In this document: in pieces, positions 5,693-6,854 of the stretch
Numbering within the stretch: position 1 is the first letter of the stretch
Layout: each line of letters opens with the position of its first letter
Source: Flavobacteriaceae bacterium
GTDB taxonomy: Bacteria; Bacteroidota; Bacteroidia; Flavobacteriales; Flavobacteriaceae
NCBI GenBank assembly: GCA_016763715.1
Contig: JAESTG010000064.1
Location: forward strand, 1-6,854
DNA: 6,854 bases
Direction of reading: 5' to 3'
Position numbers and translations under genes: made by a program
Notes under the pieces: model-generated
Seen by the model: only the letters and a program-made list of their open reading frames with translations
Database searches by the model: none
Told to the model about the DNA's origin: nothing

Positions 5693-6854
5693 ATGAAACT
5701 AAAGAATTATTTATTTCTATTAGTTCTAGTAGGCACATCTGCTTACGCACAGGTATCTTCAACTGTGGAGGGGGTGACTACAGAAGTGTTGGAGCCAATA
5801 GAAGTTTATGTTACTGAACCAATGTGGTCTTATCCACAAGTAGATCCAATGTCTTTGCCTGAGAAGGAATTTCCTAGAGGAGGGATGTTGAGTAGTAAAA
5901 GACAGAATAAAGCAGATTTTATGAATAGTGCTGGAGAAAGTCCAACGAATGTAGATCCCTTAATCCAAACAGATGGATTTACACGTTCAGCTAATTCTGC
6001 TATTGTTAGTTTTGATGGAATTAATTCGAATGCAAGCCCTCCAGATCCAACTGGAGCCGTTGGGCCTAATCACATTGTGGAAATGACTAATACCGTTTGG
6101 GCTGTATTTGATAAAACTGGAGTTATGGCTTCGGGATTTCCAAAAAGCTTATCAGACCCATTGGGAGGTGGAAATGGTGACCCTATTGTGTTGTATGACC
6201 GTGAAGCAGATCGTTGGGTGATTACCCAATTCAGTATTAATTCACAGTTCAAGATAGCCGTATCTAACACGCCAGATCCAACAGGTACTTATACGGTATT
6301 TGTTTATTCTTCTGGAGCCAATGATTATCCGCATTATGGGATATGGGGTGATAGCTATATTGTTACTGGAAATTTCAGTAGCAGTGGAAGGTTTCATGCC
6401 TTCAATCGTCAAAAAATGATTGACGGGGATGCTTCAGCTGAAATGGTCGTCCTTAATTTACCAAACTACTCTAGCGGAAGTGTTTTTCAAGCACCACAGC
6501 CTGCACATTCGGAAGGAGCTGGAATGGCCCCTGGTCCAGCACCTATTGTTTGGTTTCAGGATGATGCTTGGGGAGGAGTGAGTACGGATCATATAAAGGT
6601 ATGGGACTTTGATGTAGATTGGACGAATCCGGGAGGAGCAAGTGTCGCAACACCTGTTGAGATCCCTTTAGCCGCCTTCGATTCATTTATCGCAGGTACT
6701 GGTGGAGATGCCTTTGCTAATTTGGCACAGCCAGGAACTAGTCAGCGAATAGATGCTTTGGTACATGTATTGAATTTTCAAACACATCGATATGACTTTG
6801 GTACGCATGAGTCTATTGTGTATAATTTTGTAGTTGAACCTATAAATAACACAA
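5693..6854 (+). CDS. Secreted protein with propeller-like motifs (3' end beyond the window)
   Basis: An open frame runs from ATG 5693 to the window edge, giving 387 residues with no stop. It starts with a clear signal peptide (about 1-19, ending TSAYA before Q20). A low-complexity polar region follows to about 100. The rest resembles a family of large secreted Bacteroidota proteins, with PPDPTGAVGPNHIVEM (116-131) and DPIVLYDREADRWVITQF (163-180). Repeated strand patterns with Trp/Asp-rich turns (HYGIWGDSYIV, IVWFQDDAW, IKVWDFDVDW) suggest a beta-propeller or related all-beta fold. No catalytic motif is recognised. Relatives commonly end in adhesion modules and a T9SS sorting domain, but that end is not in the window. 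The gene follows its own upstream terminator and is probably transcribed separately; no good TAnnTTTG promoter is evident in 5634-5692. The frame is firm, the fold is inferred and the function is unknown. Confidence 0.85.
   Translation, partial: MKLKNYLFLLVLVGTSAYAQVSSTVEGVTTEVLEPIEVYVTEPMWSYPQVDPMSLPEKEFPRGGMLSSKRQNKADFMNSAGESPTNVDPLIQTDGFTRSANSAIVSFDGINSNASPPDPTGAVGPNHIVEMTNTVWAVFDKTGVMASGFPKSLSDPLGGGNGDPIVLYDREADRWVITQFSINSQFKIAVSNTPDPTGTYTVFVYSSGANDYPHYGIWGDSYIVTGNFSSSGRFHAFNRQKMIDGDASAEMVVLNLPNYSSGSVFQAPQPAHSEGAGMAPGPAPIVWFQDDAWGGVSTDHIKVWDFDVDWTNPGGASVATPVEIPLAAFDSFIAGTGGDAFANLAQPGTSQRIDALVHVLNFQTHRYDFGTHESIVYNFVVEPINNT

Noticed and set aside
6070..6270. Minus-strand reading frame of 66 residues at the right end
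   Set aside because: It is antisense to the secreted protein gene whose plus-strand frame is open from 5693 to the edge with a signal peptide and family motifs.

Overview
The window looks like chromosomal DNA from a Bacteroidota bacterium, most likely a marine-type member of the Flavobacteriaceae. The evidence is AT-rich DNA, starts with little or no Shine-Dalgarno sequence, TAnnTTTG-type -7 promoter elements, a eukaryotic-type single-chain glycyl-tRNA synthetase typical of the phylum, and secreted proteins, one of which carries a type IX secretion (T9SS) C-terminal sorting domain.

The left half (1-2752) is housekeeping. A partial comF-like gene runs off the left edge on the minus strand (1-165). 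A 91-bp divergent intergenic region separates it from a plus-strand gene for a membrane-anchored coiled-coil protein of unknown function (257-1138). A strong hairpin terminator (1173-1203) follows, and its T-rich tail contains a -7-like element placed so that glyS (1217-2752) would have almost no 5' leader. The longer glyS reading frame from 1184 begins inside the hairpin and is probably an artefact.

The right half (2753-6854) holds secreted proteins. A 25-bp perfect inverted repeat, probably a bidirectional terminator, closes glyS. Two overlapping genes follow: a secreted repeat protein with a YadA/tail-fibre-like beta-roll and a C-terminal coiled coil (2866-3657), and a secreted subtilisin-family protease with a T9SS sorting domain (3644-5551). 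They overlap by 14 bp, so they are probably co-transcribed and translationally coupled. A terminator (5601-5633) ends this unit. The last gene (5693 to the window edge) encodes a secreted, probably propeller-like protein and lacks its 3' end.

The most notable observation is an imperfect direct repeat (2749-2776 and 5572-5602) that brackets the two-gene unit. One copy covers the glyS stop codon and the other lies just after the protease stop codon. This suggests that the fibre-protease pair may be a cassette inserted or duplicated in at the 3' end of glyS. No integrase, transposase, tRNA, rRNA or CRISPR array is visible.
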